A stretch of DNA of 64,000 nt from Vibrio sp. HDW18. Its GTDB lineage: Bacteria > Pseudomonadota > Gammaproteobacteria > Enterobacterales > Vibrionaceae. The DNA lies in contig NZ_CP049914.1 of the NCBI RefSeq assembly GCF_011306175.1, positions 248,001-312,000 on the forward strand, read 5' to 3'. The notes beneath the pieces were generated by a model, which was not told the DNA's origin, made no database searches, and saw only the letters and a program-made list of their open reading frames with translations. Below, one piece after another: positions 26,735 to 35,848 of the stretch. Within the stretch, counting starts at the first letter, position 1; each line of letters opens with the position of its first letter. The position numbers were made by a program, and so were the translations under genes.

Positions 26735-29700
26735 ATGATGATCAACAAGAAACCATTAGCATTGGTAATAGCTGGGCTATTAGGCAGTGCATCAGCGTTG
26801 GCACAAGATGGGCTGACACTGATCCAGATAGGTGAAAAAACCGTTGAGCGGCTCGAATCGATTAAAGCGATGGCTGAGCGTGGTGAAGGGGTGTTTGAGC
26901 GTAACGGTGAACGCTGGATCACCTACCGAGGTATCGAATACCGTTTAAGTTACAAAAATGACCTGCATTTTCCATTTCTGCCTTATGAAGGCGGTGATGA
27001 TAGCGCGTATCGCAACGTGATCGATTTTGTCGATCAGAGTTGGGAATTTATGATGTACAACAGCGGCTTTTATTTGATGAGCCGTGAATTTGGTGTTTAT
27101 CAACCTGATGACCGAGGCTGCTTTATTGAATATATCCCAGCGGCTCATGGTTCTAAGCGTGATGATGGTAGTTACATCTGGGAAACTGATGTGGTGTATC
27201 GTACCGAAACATCCAATTGTGGCGAGTTAAGTCAGCCAACGTTAGCCGAGCTAACGGTTTCCAGTTTGTCGGATCAAGGTGCTTCTTTTGACTGGCTTGG
27301 GCAAACTGAGCAGGACAATGTGACCTTAACGGTGACAAGTGTCAGCAATCGCAGTGCAGTACGCCGTTTTGAGCAGGTTAGCGCAGGCTTTTTTGTGGGG
27401 GGATTGCAGCCGCAAACCGAATATGAAATCACGCTGCAGTCCTGCAATGTGCTCGATTGTGCGCAGCCACAAACTGTGCGTTTTACGACTCAAGAGCCGC
27501 GTGAAGGGTTTGCCGATGAGATTGAAGTGGTCAATCATTTACAAGGCAGCTTAATCGGCGGCTTAGGTATCACGCAAACTCACACATCGGTCGCTCCCAA
27601 TGGTAATCAGTTCACGGGTCAAGGTCACTTAGATGCGATCGTTAATCGTGAAGCCATGTTGCTGTTTACCCCTCAGTCAGATCAGGAGATTAACCAGATC
27701 CACGCTGAAGTGTATCTTGATGGTGAATTAGTACAGCGCAGCTTAATGCTGCCACCCAGTGCCTTAGCGGCCTCAGATCAACCGGATAATGGTCGAATGA
27801 AAGTGGTGTTCTCACACTACGCTTGGTCATTGCCTTTGCAATGGAACTGGATGCAGCCTGGCTTGTCGCTGCGCGTAATCGACAACTTGGGACGCGAAGG
27901 TGTGCTTAGTCAAGGTGAGATCCAATTTGGTGGTGCGCCAGAGTTGGTGATTCAAAATATCGATATCGGTATGCTAACGGAACCGCGTAACCGCAATACC
28001 ATGATCCAAAATTTACCTACGCTCGCTGCTGACTATTTCCAAAAGATCCCCGCTTCTAAGTTGGTGATGGCGGACTATACTCCAGCGCACTTCCCTGTGG
28101 TGACCATGCCTAACGGTGTGGTGTACACCGATAAAAGTGCCAGTACTGGCGGATGGCATAGCGGTGATATGCGTGAAGCGATTGGTAAGGCGCTGGTGTC
28201 GACCGGTATTAACAATGCCAACGTTGGGATTGTAAGCAGCGAAGGCTATACCCAGCAGTACAACCGTCGTTATAACCATATTACCGCGCACACCAATGTT
28301 GGGGTTTACACCCAGCAAGATACCGATCTTGCCCAAGTGGTGGTGCATGGTGGCAGTGGTGGTGGTGGCATCGTGACACTAGAAGATACCACGGGTAATG
28401 AGTGGTCTCACGAGTTGGGGCATAACTATGGCCTTGGACATTATCCATACATGGCTTCACTGCACGATATGGAGTCCGGTTGGGGATGGGATGCCTTCCA
28501 CCAGCGCTTTATTGGTAATCTACACTGGAAAGGCGATGTTTACACCCAGCAGCAAGGGGACGACATTGTACCGCCATTCAAAGATGCTTTCCGTTTTCTG
28601 CGCGATGCGCAAAATGGTGGTGAGCAAGAATACGTGGGCACCATCAGCCGCTTTACCCTTGAACACCCAGCGCAATCACGTAAAGCGCAAAACTGGATGA
28701 ACAGTGGTTTTAACCTTGATCGTAGTAGCCCAAGTGGGTATGTGCAGTGGGATCAAGCAAGCCAAAGCTACAAAACGGTTGAAACCGACACGCCTAAACC
28801 GCAGCAAATTGGTGTACCAGTCGTCACCCTGCTGGGGATTTATGATCCACAAAATACTCACCCAAGCCAAATTTATCCGCTGATTTATTCCAATTACGGC
28901 AATCTATTTGCGCTGCCACAACCTGAATCGATGGAATATCAGCTAGAAGGTTGGCAAATGGTGGCTAATTTGAGCCCTGCACAGCTTAACGCGACCGATT
29001 GGCAGACATTGCTGATCGATGGTGAGCAATTGCCGATTTGTCGTTTTGATTACACCAATACCAATGGTGAAACCGCAACTTTTGTCGGGGCGGTTAATGC
29101 CGAGCGCAATGTGTGTGAAGGCAGCCGAGATATGCGTTGGTATAACGATTACCAGATTGATTCGCCAGTCGGTCACTATGCACTGCTCTCGCAAGCCGGT
29201 GAAGGGAATGTGACTTACACACCCAATGCAGAGATTGGTGAAGTGCAGCTTTGTACGTTAAATAAGCCCGCAGACAATGGCCGCCATGATGGGGCAGGTT
29301 TTTTACGTAATGGGCGTTGTGAGCAAGTCGAAGGGGTCAAAAATAATGCTGAAGGCAGAACTTGGAGCTATGCAATTCGCACCAATGAAGTACTGCCAAG
29401 AACAATGAGCTCTCAGCGTCGCTGTGAATTAGTGGTTGAGCAGCGCAATGGCACTACTCATATTGCTCTACCTGGCAACCGTTATAAGACCACGGACAGC
29501 AATAAGTTCCATGTCAACTTAGCGCTGGATAATGGTGTGCCGAGTCAAGTCAGTTTGAGTTGTACTGATGTGAATGGAGTCACTGAGTTGACGCGCTTTA
29601 CGCCGGATCAAAATCCGCCATTAGATGAGCTGAAAGGCCCGATCATTATTGGTCAGGAATACGGCTATAGCCAAGTGATCGATGTGACGAAAACGTTCGT

Positions 29701-30484
29701 GCAAAATGAAACCTTAACCAGTACGGATTTTGCCACGCTCACGCAGTTTGATGATTTTATCGCAGAGCATTATGGCAACGGCATCTTAAACAATGGCGTG
29801 AATAAAACTGAACGTCGTGCTGGAGCGGTGTATGTGTTTGCCAATCCAGCGACTGGTACGCGTGATTACTTTGTGATGCGCACGCTAGAAGCCGAAGACT
29901 TTCCAAACGATCAAACCAGTAATCAAGGTTGGAAATACCTAGGTTCTGCCGATGATCACGTTAACTTCGCTTTTAACCCGATTAAGCTTAACCGAGCGGA
30001 AGGGATCAGCGTGGCGGCACGTGTACAAAGCTACTTCGGGGTGGCACGTTTACTGACTTGGGATGAACGCACCACCACCCGTTGGGAAGAGTCACCGAAT
30101 GCGGTATTTGTTGGGCAAATTGATGGTGAAAACCATTACTTTGTGCAAAAGCGCCCCGGTGTTGGTGATGCATTTCCAGCTCATCACGCTTCCAATCAAG
30201 ATTGGTATTTTTTGGGCAGTGATAGCACAATTCAAGCCTATATCAGTGAGCTCAACCACGATCTAGCCAGCTTTGAACAGAGCTTACTGGAGTGGTACCA
30301 ACAAGAGGAAATGGGTATCTGGGGTAGCGATGGTAAAAATGGTACTGTCAACGATATTTATCAATACGTGTTCCGCGGCGGTTATCACTATTATCGTTTG
30401 AAAACGACCAAATACGGTTATTTCCCTTATCCGACCGATCCCAACCCAAGCAATAGTAATTGGGAATATTTAGGTCAGTTTTAA
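26735..30484 (+). CDS. TagA/StcE-like secreted M66 metalloprotease
   Basis: A 1249-residue secreted protein. A signal peptide (about 1-24, ending ASALA) is followed by a Trp-rich region, a fibronectin-III-like module (about 165-255) and the M66 catalytic domain with the zinc motif HELGHNYGLGH at about 559-569. Long beta-rich regions follow. The last ~220 residues hold three related modules ending in W(K/Y/E)(Y/F)LG. Relatives (StcE, V. cholerae TagA) cleave mucin-type glycoproteins, so a role in mucus contact is likely. Export by type II secretion is inferred. It stands alone with its own terminator. Confidence 0.88.
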   Translation: MMINKKPLALVIAGLLGSASALAQDGLTLIQIGEKTVERLESIKAMAERGEGVFERNGERWITYRGIEYRLSYKNDLHFPFLPYEGGDDSAYRNVIDFVDQSWEFMMYNSGFYLMSREFGVYQPDDRGCFIEYIPAAHGSKRDDGSYIWETDVVYRTETSNCGELSQPTLAELTVSSLSDQGASFDWLGQTEQDNVTLTVTSVSNRSAVRRFEQVSAGFFVGGLQPQTEYEITLQSCNVLDCAQPQTVRFTTQEPREGFADEIEVVNHLQGSLIGGLGITQTHTSVAPNGNQFTGQGHLDAIVNREAMLLFTPQSDQEINQIHAEVYLDGELVQRSLMLPPSALAASDQPDNGRMKVVFSHYAWSLPLQWNWMQPGLSLRVIDNLGREGVLSQGEIQFGGAPELVIQNIDIGMLTEPRNRNTMIQNLPTLAADYFQKIPASKLVMADYTPAHFPVVTMPNGVVYTDKSASTGGWHSGDMREAIGKALVSTGINNANVGIVSSEGYTQQYNRRYNHITAHTNVGVYTQQDTDLAQVVVHGGSGGGGIVTLEDTTGNEWSHELGHNYGLGHYPYMASLHDMESGWGWDAFHQRFIGNLHWKGDVYTQQQGDDIVPPFKDAFRFLRDAQNGGEQEYVGTISRFTLEHPAQSRKAQNWMNSGFNLDRSSPSGYVQWDQASQSYKTVETDTPKPQQIGVPVVTLLGIYDPQNTHPSQIYPLIYSNYGNLFALPQPESMEYQLEGWQMVANLSPAQLNATDWQTLLIDGEQLPICRFDYTNTNGETATFVGAVNAERNVCEGSRDMRWYNDYQIDSPVGHYALLSQAGEGNVTYTPNAEIGEVQLCTLNKPADNGRHDGAGFLRNGRCEQVEGVKNNAEGRTWSYAIRTNEVLPRTMSSQRRCELVVEQRNGTTHIALPGNRYKTTDSNKFHVNLALDNGVPSQVSLSCTDVNGVTELTRFTPDQNPPLDELKGPIIIGQEYGYSQVIDVTKTFVQNETLTSTDFATLTQFDDFIAEHYGNGILNNGVNKTERRAGAVYVFANPATGTRDYFVMRTLEAEDFPNDQTSNQGWKYLGSADDHVNFAFNPIKLNRAEGISVAARVQSYFGVARLLTWDERTTTRWEESPNAVFVGQIDGENHYFVQKRPGVGDAFPAHHASNQDWYFLGSDSTIQAYISELNHDLASFEQSLLEWYQQEEMGIWGSDGKNGTVNDIYQYVFRGGYHYYRLKTTKYGYFPYPTDPNPSNSNWEYLGQF

Positions 30485-30512
30485 CGTTTTTGAACTTGTT
30501 CATTAATTACTC

Positions 30513-30535
30513 AAGCCAGTCATAATGACTGGCTT
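30513..30535 (+). terminator. Intrinsic terminator after the protease gene
   Basis: Perfect palindrome AAGCCAGTCATAATGACTGG... closing with CTT, followed by TCTTTTTA. Confidence 0.85.
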
Positions 30536-30709
30536 TCTTTTTACTTTGCATACCGTGAGAGGCGGTTTCTGGGGCCATATTGAGATTTTGCTTGCTGAAT
30601 ATGCCATCACCCGTGATGGGCTGAGAGTTCAGGACAGGTTTACAAGTGGCAGAGAAAGCACTATCTTACGCCGCGTTATTTTTATTCAATCTTATGATTC
30701 AAGGAAACC

Positions 30710-31216
30710 ATGGCTGTTCTAGAGATTCTTACTGCACCCGATCCACGACTGCGCGTTCAATCGAAATCGGTAACCGATGTTGCGGCAGTGCAAAGCTTGA
30801 TTGATGACTTGCTCGATACCTTATATGCCACCGACAATGGCATTGGCCTTGCTGCGCCACAAGTTGGCCGTGAAGAGGCCATCGTGGTGATTGATCTCTC
30901 TGACGAGCGTGATCAGCCACTGGTGTTGATCAACCCACGCGTGGTCAGTGGCAGCAATAAAGAGATGGGGCAAGAGGGTTGCCTCTCGGTACCCGATTAT
31001 TACGCCGATGTTGAGCGTTATACCTCGGTGGTGGTGGAAGCTCTGGACCGTGAGGGTCAGCCACTACGCATTGAAACCAGCGAGTTTTTAGCGATTGTGC
31101 TGCAGCATGAAATTGATCACCTTGGCGGTAATCTGTTTATTGACTACCTATCGCCACTGAAGCAGCAAATGGCGATGAAAAAAGTTAAAAAATACGTTAA
31201 AAATCGCGCCCGTTAA
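30710..31216 (+). CDS. def: Peptide deformylase (second-type)
   Basis: A 168-residue metal enzyme that removes the N-formyl group from new proteins. All three motifs are present: GIGLAAPQVG (about 44-53), EGCLSVP with the metal Cys (about 88-94), and HEIDHLGG with two metal His (about 131-138). It is not next to fmt, as the main def usually is, so it may be an extra copy. AAGGAAACC precedes the ATG. A small inverted repeat, CCATCAC-CC-GTGATGG, lies at 30604-30619. Confidence 0.93.
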   Translation: MAVLEILTAPDPRLRVQSKSVTDVAAVQSLIDDLLDTLYATDNGIGLAAPQVGREEAIVVIDLSDERDQPLVLINPRVVSGSNKEMGQEGCLSVPDYYADVERYTSVVVEALDREGQPLRIETSEFLAIVLQHEIDHLGGNLFIDYLSPLKQQMAMKKVKKYVKNRAR

Positions 31217-31243
31217 TCACAGACGCGGTGAAAATTGCCAAAT

Positions 31244-31276
31244 AATAAGGCCGCTCCGGTAATGAGCGGCCTTATT
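31244..31276. terminator. Bidirectional terminator between def and the PTS operon
   Basis: AATAAGGCCGCT and its exact complement around a 9-nt loop, lying between the converging def and EIIC genes. Confidence 0.75.
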
Positions 31277-31738
31277 GATCTTAGTTGGACTTTTAAACAG
31301 TTAGCGAACAATCAAACCGAGCAAAATACCAACCGCGCCAAAGTCTGCATCACTGAAGGTGGTATTGGCAAAACCAAGATCACCGAGTACTGGCATCAGG
31401 AAGACTGGCAAGAAGGTGATCAGTAAACCTTGAGCAAACGCTCCGAGGATCGCCCCGCGTCGTCCGCCAGTCGCATTACCAAATACCCCAGCCGCCGCAC
31501 CGACGAAGAAGTGTGGTACCACGCCAGGAATGATCACAGTTAAGCCCATGATATACAGCAGGAACATCCCAAGTAAACCAGCAGCAAAGCTCGATAGGAA
31601 TCCTACCAACACTGCATTTGGTGCGTATGGGAATACCACTGGGCAATCAAGTGCAGGTTTGGCATTTGGCACCAGCTTATCGGAAATACCTTTAAACGCA
31701 GGGACAATTTCTGCAATCACCATACGCACACCTTGTAA

Positions 31739-32849
31739 TACCAATCAAAGAAAAAATATGATCTAATTGAGGGCATTCAACGATAGAACTTATTCACTAT
31801 GGACAGCCTCAATAATATCGACTTTAAAAAGCTCGCAAGCCAGCAGAAATCTATTCAGATGAAAATGAGACTGCTGGCCCTCGACCATTTCAAAGATGGG
31901 CACTCTCGCACCCAAATCGCCAAGTTTCTTAAGGTCAGCCGAACCAGTGTTAATCGGTGGGTTCACACTTTTCTTGAGGAAGGATTAGAAGGCCTCAAGG
32001 AAAAACCAAGAACGGGACGACCATCATTCTTAACGTCCAAGCAAAGAGAGCAATTGAGCCAATACATCAAAGATAAAGCCAATGATACACTGGGCGGACG
32101 ACTCACAGGGGCCGACATCCACGCTTATATCGTGAAAGAATTTGGCCAGCACTACCACCCTGATTCTATCTATTACCTGCTCGAGCACATGGGGTTCTCT
32201 TGGGTAACTTCTCGCTCCAAACATCCTCGTCAATCCCAGCAAATCCAAGACGATTTTAAAAAAATTTAAAATTGAAACGATCCTGAAGATCCCAGGACAT
32301 ATCGCTTTAGAACGGGTTGATGTCTGGTTTCAGGATGAAGCCAGATTTGGGCAACAAAACACCACCACACGGTTATGGGCAGAGAAAGGAACACGTCCCA
32401 GAGCCGTGAAGCAACAACAATTTGAATATGCGTATCTGTTTGGTTCTGTCTGTCCCGCTAGAGGCATTGGCGAGGCGATGGTCGTTCCTTGGGTTAACAA
32501 GGACCTTATGGTTGAGCATCTTAGGCAGATCTCCGCGGTGACCGAAAAAGGTCGTCACGCAGTGGTCATTATGGATGGTGCAAGCTGGCACACAGAAGAT
32601 ATTGCCAATGAATTTCAGAACCTCAGTGTCATCAAACTCCCGCCCTATTCCCCTGAGTTGAATCCAATAGAACAAGTATGGAGTTGGTTAAGACAACACT
32701 ATCTAGCCAACCAGTCTTTTACGGATTACGAAGACATTGTCTCCAAAGTATGTCGGGCTTGGAATAGTTTTTTGAAATGCTCGGCCAGAGTCAGACAGAT
32801 GTGTTCGAGAAGGTGGATAGAGCTGACCAGTTAATTTTCCAGATTGGTA
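31739..32849 (+). mobile_element. IS630-family insertion sequence in the EIIC gene
   Basis: A 1111-bp element bounded by the perfect inverted repeat TACCAATC, flanked by TAA at 31736-31738 and 32850-32852. IS630/Tc1-type elements insert at TA and duplicate it, and the TAA repeat contains that target. The element carries one transposase gene in two frames, on the strand opposite to EIIC. Confidence 0.9.
31799..32834 (+). CDS. IS630-family transposase, two frames joined at an A7 run
   Basis: The first frame (31799-32269, 156 aa) holds the paired helix-turn-helix region (HSRTQIAKFLKVSRTSVNRW). It ends just after a run of seven A at 32258-32264. The second frame carries the DDE catalytic residues: VDVWFQDEARFG, VVIMDGASWH and LPPYSPELNPIEQVW. 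Skipping one base at the A7 run joins them into 344 residues, the usual IS630 length. Slippage on such runs is described in this family, so the break may be programmed rather than decay. Confidence 0.85.
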
Positions 32850-33680
32850 TAAGATGACGTACACCCCACCAGCAAAGGTGATCGACTGCATCAGTGCAAA
32901 CATGAACCAATGCTTGCCGCCACTCACTTCACGTACAAAATCACCACCAGCGAACAGGCAAGTCACCATAAAAATAATGCCCATGGTGAAGGAGATCGCT
33001 ACCGGTGTATCACGTAGAAACAGCAGCCCTTTCGGCACATTTATCTCTTCTGTGGAGTGGGCTTTATTACCGAATTTGCTACCAATAAAGCCAGCCAGTA
33101 CATAAGAGAGGGTAGAAAAGTGGCCGATGGCAACATCATCCGATCCAGTTACTTGCTTCATATATTTATGCGCAATCGCGGGGAACAGTACCATCACTGA
33201 GCCAACCACTAATGAACCGAGAGCAATCAACGCCACGCCGCTCATGCCACTTGAAGAGAGTATCGCGGCGACCATCATCGACATAAAGAGAGTGTGGTGC
33301 CCAGTGAGGAAAATAAATTTCCAAGGGGTTAAACGCGCGATCAGAATATTAACCAACATAGCGAAGAACATGATCATCGCCATCTCTTTGCCAAAAGCTT
33401 CTTGTGCAATCGAGACAATCGCTTCGTTGTTAGGCACTACGCCAGTAATACCAAACGCTTGTTGGAAAATGGTGGCGAAATCGCCAAGTGAGCTGACCAC
33501 CAGCCCAGCACCTGCGCCAAGAATGATAAAACCCAAAATGGTTTTGACGGTGCCTTTAATGCATTCGGTCAGCGGTTTTTTCTGTGCGATCAAACCGATC
33601 AGTGCAATCAATCCAACCAGAACCGCCGGTTCTGATAGGACATCATTCATTAAGAAACTGAAAAACTCCATAACGCCTCC

Positions 33681-33971
33681 TTATAGTGCGCCTAACTCTT
33701 GCAGTGCTACTGACAAACGCTCTTTCATTGCAACTTTATCCACCATATTGGCAAGGCTGACAATTTTCGGGGTCACCCCAAGTGTGATTAATTGATCGGT
33801 AATATCGTTAGTACCAACAAAAATATCGCATTGAGTCCCTTTCGCACTGCCAAGATCGATATGGTCGACCTGCGCGTCAACCTGCAGATCTTTTACGATC
33901 GCTTTGATGCTCATTTCCATCATTAGGCTTGTGCCTAAACCATTTCCGCAAACCACCATAATTTTCATCAT
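33681..33971 (-). CDS. PTS EIIB component, ascorbate type
   Basis: A 96-residue soluble phosphocarrier. The phospho-accepting Cys sits in the N-terminal loop VVCGNGLGTSLMMEM, typical of the lactose/ascorbate EIIB fold. It takes phosphate from EIIA and passes it to the sugar crossing EIIC. It lies 9 bp upstream of the disrupted EIIC gene, in the same operon. Confidence 0.9.
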   Translation of the reverse strand: MMKIMVVCGNGLGTSLMMEMSIKAIVKDLQVDAQVDHIDLGSAKGTQCDIFVGTNDITDQLITLGVTPKIVSLANMVDKVAMKERLSVALQELGAL

Positions 33972-34016
33972 TCAGTACCTTTTATTTTGTTGAGTTCCGC
34001 TTGGGGATAAAGCGGA

Positions 34017-34460
34017 TTAATAGTTTTGGATGACTGCTAGCACATCGTCGACGCTTTGCGCATGACAAATTTGTGCGACATGTTCTTCATTCATAAACAG
34101 TTCTGCCAGTTTGGCAATCGCCCCGACATGGCTTTCGCTGTCCGTAGCGGCAAGGGTGACCAGCATTTTTACGGGATCATTTCCATCAGAATTGAAATTA
34201 ACACCCTGTTGGATCACGGTAATCGCCAAAGAGAGACGATTGACTCCATCTTCCGGTCTGGCGTGGGGCATTGCCATGCCTGGGCCAACCACGTAGTAAG
34301 GACCAATCTCTTGGTGGCTACGAAAAATAGCATCCACATAGCGTGGCTCTACAGCACCGTTATCGATCAGCGCTTGACACGATTTTTGCACCGCATCTCG
34401 CCAGTCACTCGCGCTTGGGTAGATACGAATCACTTCTGTGGTAATTAGCTTACTTAACAT
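34017..34460 (-). CDS. PTS EIIA component, mannitol/fructose-ascorbate type
   Basis: A 147-residue phosphocarrier of the PTS_EIIA type 2 family. The active His is in GPGMAMPHARPEDGV, and the partner His region (SESHVGAIAKLAELF) is also intact. It is the first gene of the operon, next to two LacI-type operators. The frame opens at 34493, but the ATG at 34460 follows GGAAAA and matches the family start. No catabolic ula genes follow, so the substrate cannot be fixed. Confidence 0.88.
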   Translation of the reverse strand: MLSKLITTEVIRIYPSASDWRDAVQKSCQALIDNGAVEPRYVDAIFRSHQEIGPYYVVGPGMAMPHARPEDGVNRLSLAITVIQQGVNFNSDGNDPVKMLVTLAATDSESHVGAIAKLAELFMNEEHVAQICHAQSVDDVLAVIQNY

Positions 34461-34552
34461 TGACGTTTTCCAACTGATCACTATTGATGTCACTACTCTA
34501 GCGATGATGTGGTGAAGAAAAACCGATGGTGATCACAAATGAACGTCACTAC

Positions 34553-34587
34553 TGATAGCGCTACCATTATTTGTGATAGCGCTATCA
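34553..34587. promoter_or_regulatory. Tandem LacI-family operators in the PTS/regulator gap
   Basis: TGATAGCGCTACCA (34553-34566) and the perfect palindrome TGATAGCGCTATCA (34574-34587), centres 21 bp apart, so on the same helix face. They sit between the PTS operon and the divergent repressor gene, fitting joint control and autoregulation. Confidence 0.8.
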
Positions 34588-34709
34588 TTTCAGTTTATTC
34601 AAGGATTTTCACATGGTCGCTTTGGATGACGATGAGTTACACTCGAGACCATTGCTAGGTTGTTGTCAGTGGCGGCAGTCTCAAATCAAAACCAATAGTT
34701 AAAGTCGAA

Positions 34710-35738
34710 ATGAGTGAAACGCGCAAAAGAAGAAATACCGGAAATGTGACTCTAGCGGATGTCGCTAAACAGGCTGGGGTGGGCACGATGACGGTTTCGC
34801 GGGCGTTGCGAACGCCGCAACTGGTCTCGGATAAGCTCAGAGAAAAAATTCAACAAGTGGTTGATGAACTTGGTTATATTCCTAACAAAGCCGCGGGAGC
34901 CTTGGCTTCTGCCGCCAGTCGCTCCATCGCTTTGATCTTGCCATCCTTGCTAGAAAAATCCTGTGCTAATTTTTTACCGAGTTTTCAGCAGCAGCTTAAT
35001 CAAGCCGGTTATCACTTACTGCTGGGTTACAGTGGCTACTCGGTGGAGCAAGAACAACAACTGCTGAGCACATTTTTAGAAGATCGCCCTGCCGGTGTGG
35101 TACTTTTCGGTAGTCACCATAGTGAACGCACCCACCAATTACTGCACTTGGCTAATACACCTGTGCTTGAAATTGCAGAATTAAACCGTGCCTCTCGCTA
35201 TATGAATATTGGAGTAGATTATTTTGAGGTCGGCCGAATGTGTACGCGGCACCTGATTGAACAAGGCTTTAAAAACATTGGCTTTATTGGCGCACGGGGT
35301 AATCATTCCACGCTGCAAAAAAAACTGCACGGTTGGCAGACGGCCATGATTGAAAGCTACTTGGCCCCTGATCATTTTCTCACCACGCCGCAAGCGCCAT
35401 CCGCGCAATTGGGGGCAGAAGGGGTATCGAAACTGCTGCTAAGAGATTCATCACTCGATGCTTTAGTCTGTAGCCATGAAGAGATTGCGATTGGCGCATT
35501 ATTTGAGTGTCATCGTCGAGTACTTAAAGTCCCCACTGATATCGCACTAATTTGTTTGGAAGGTTCCACTATTGCGGAACATGCGTTTCCCAGCTTGAGC
35601 TGCGCAGAATATGACTACGAGCACATGGGCTTACATGCAGCCAATCAATTACTGCAGGCCATTAATGGTGAGCCATTTGAGCGGGTGAGTAATTTGGGCT
35701 TTCAGCTAAAACCTCGCACCAGTACACAGCCAAAATAA
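34710..35738 (+). CDS. LacI-family repressor (GntR/IdnR-like) of the PTS operon
   Basis: A 342-residue transcription factor. The DNA-binding domain (TLADVAKQAGVGTMTVSRAL, about 14-33) and hinge (YIPNKAAGALAS) are followed by the sugar-binding core. By resemblance it is nearest to the gluconate/idonate regulators of the LacI family. It is divergent from the PTS operon and probably binds the two TGATAGCGCTATCA-type sites between them. The ligand may be a sugar acid, in keeping with an ascorbate-type PTS; this is inference. The ATG has only a weak ribosome site. Confidence 0.85.
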   Translation: MSETRKRRNTGNVTLADVAKQAGVGTMTVSRALRTPQLVSDKLREKIQQVVDELGYIPNKAAGALASAASRSIALILPSLLEKSCANFLPSFQQQLNQAGYHLLLGYSGYSVEQEQQLLSTFLEDRPAGVVLFGSHHSERTHQLLHLANTPVLEIAELNRASRYMNIGVDYFEVGRMCTRHLIEQGFKNIGFIGARGNHSTLQKKLHGWQTAMIESYLAPDHFLTTPQAPSAQLGAEGVSKLLLRDSSLDALVCSHEEIAIGALFECHRRVLKVPTDIALICLEGSTIAEHAFPSLSCAEYDYEHMGLHAANQLLQAINGEPFERVSNLGFQLKPRTSTQPK

Positions 35739-35848
35739 TCCGTTCTCCAAGAGGGTTTGCCCTTTACTCAACTTTACCTTCCTACAACGGTGCTTTACGT
35801 TGGATCTGTTACGTTTAAATAACCTTACTAATAGAATGGAGTTTGGTT

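Larger units (their letters stand above)
31301..33671 (-). pseudogene. Ascorbate-type PTS EIIC permease, split by an insertion sequence
   Basis: The gene starts at 33671 (MEFFSFLMNDV, ribosome site AGGAGG) and reads through ...GGVYVILY. It is then interrupted, and resumes as LQGVRMVIAEIVPAFKGISD to a stop at 31301. Removing the element and one copy of the TAA direct repeat rejoins the halves in frame as VYVILQGVRMVIAE. This aligns with the same region of E. coli UlaA and gives a 418-residue protein. The family is the SgaT/UlaA type that moves L-ascorbate or similar acids. As it stands the transporter must be inactive unless the element excises. Confidence 0.9.

Noticed and set aside
32854..33795. 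Plus-strand ORFs of 83 and 222 codons opposite the EIIC and EIIB genes
   Set aside because: Antisense shadows of clear PTS coding sequence with Thr/Pro/Ile-rich translation.
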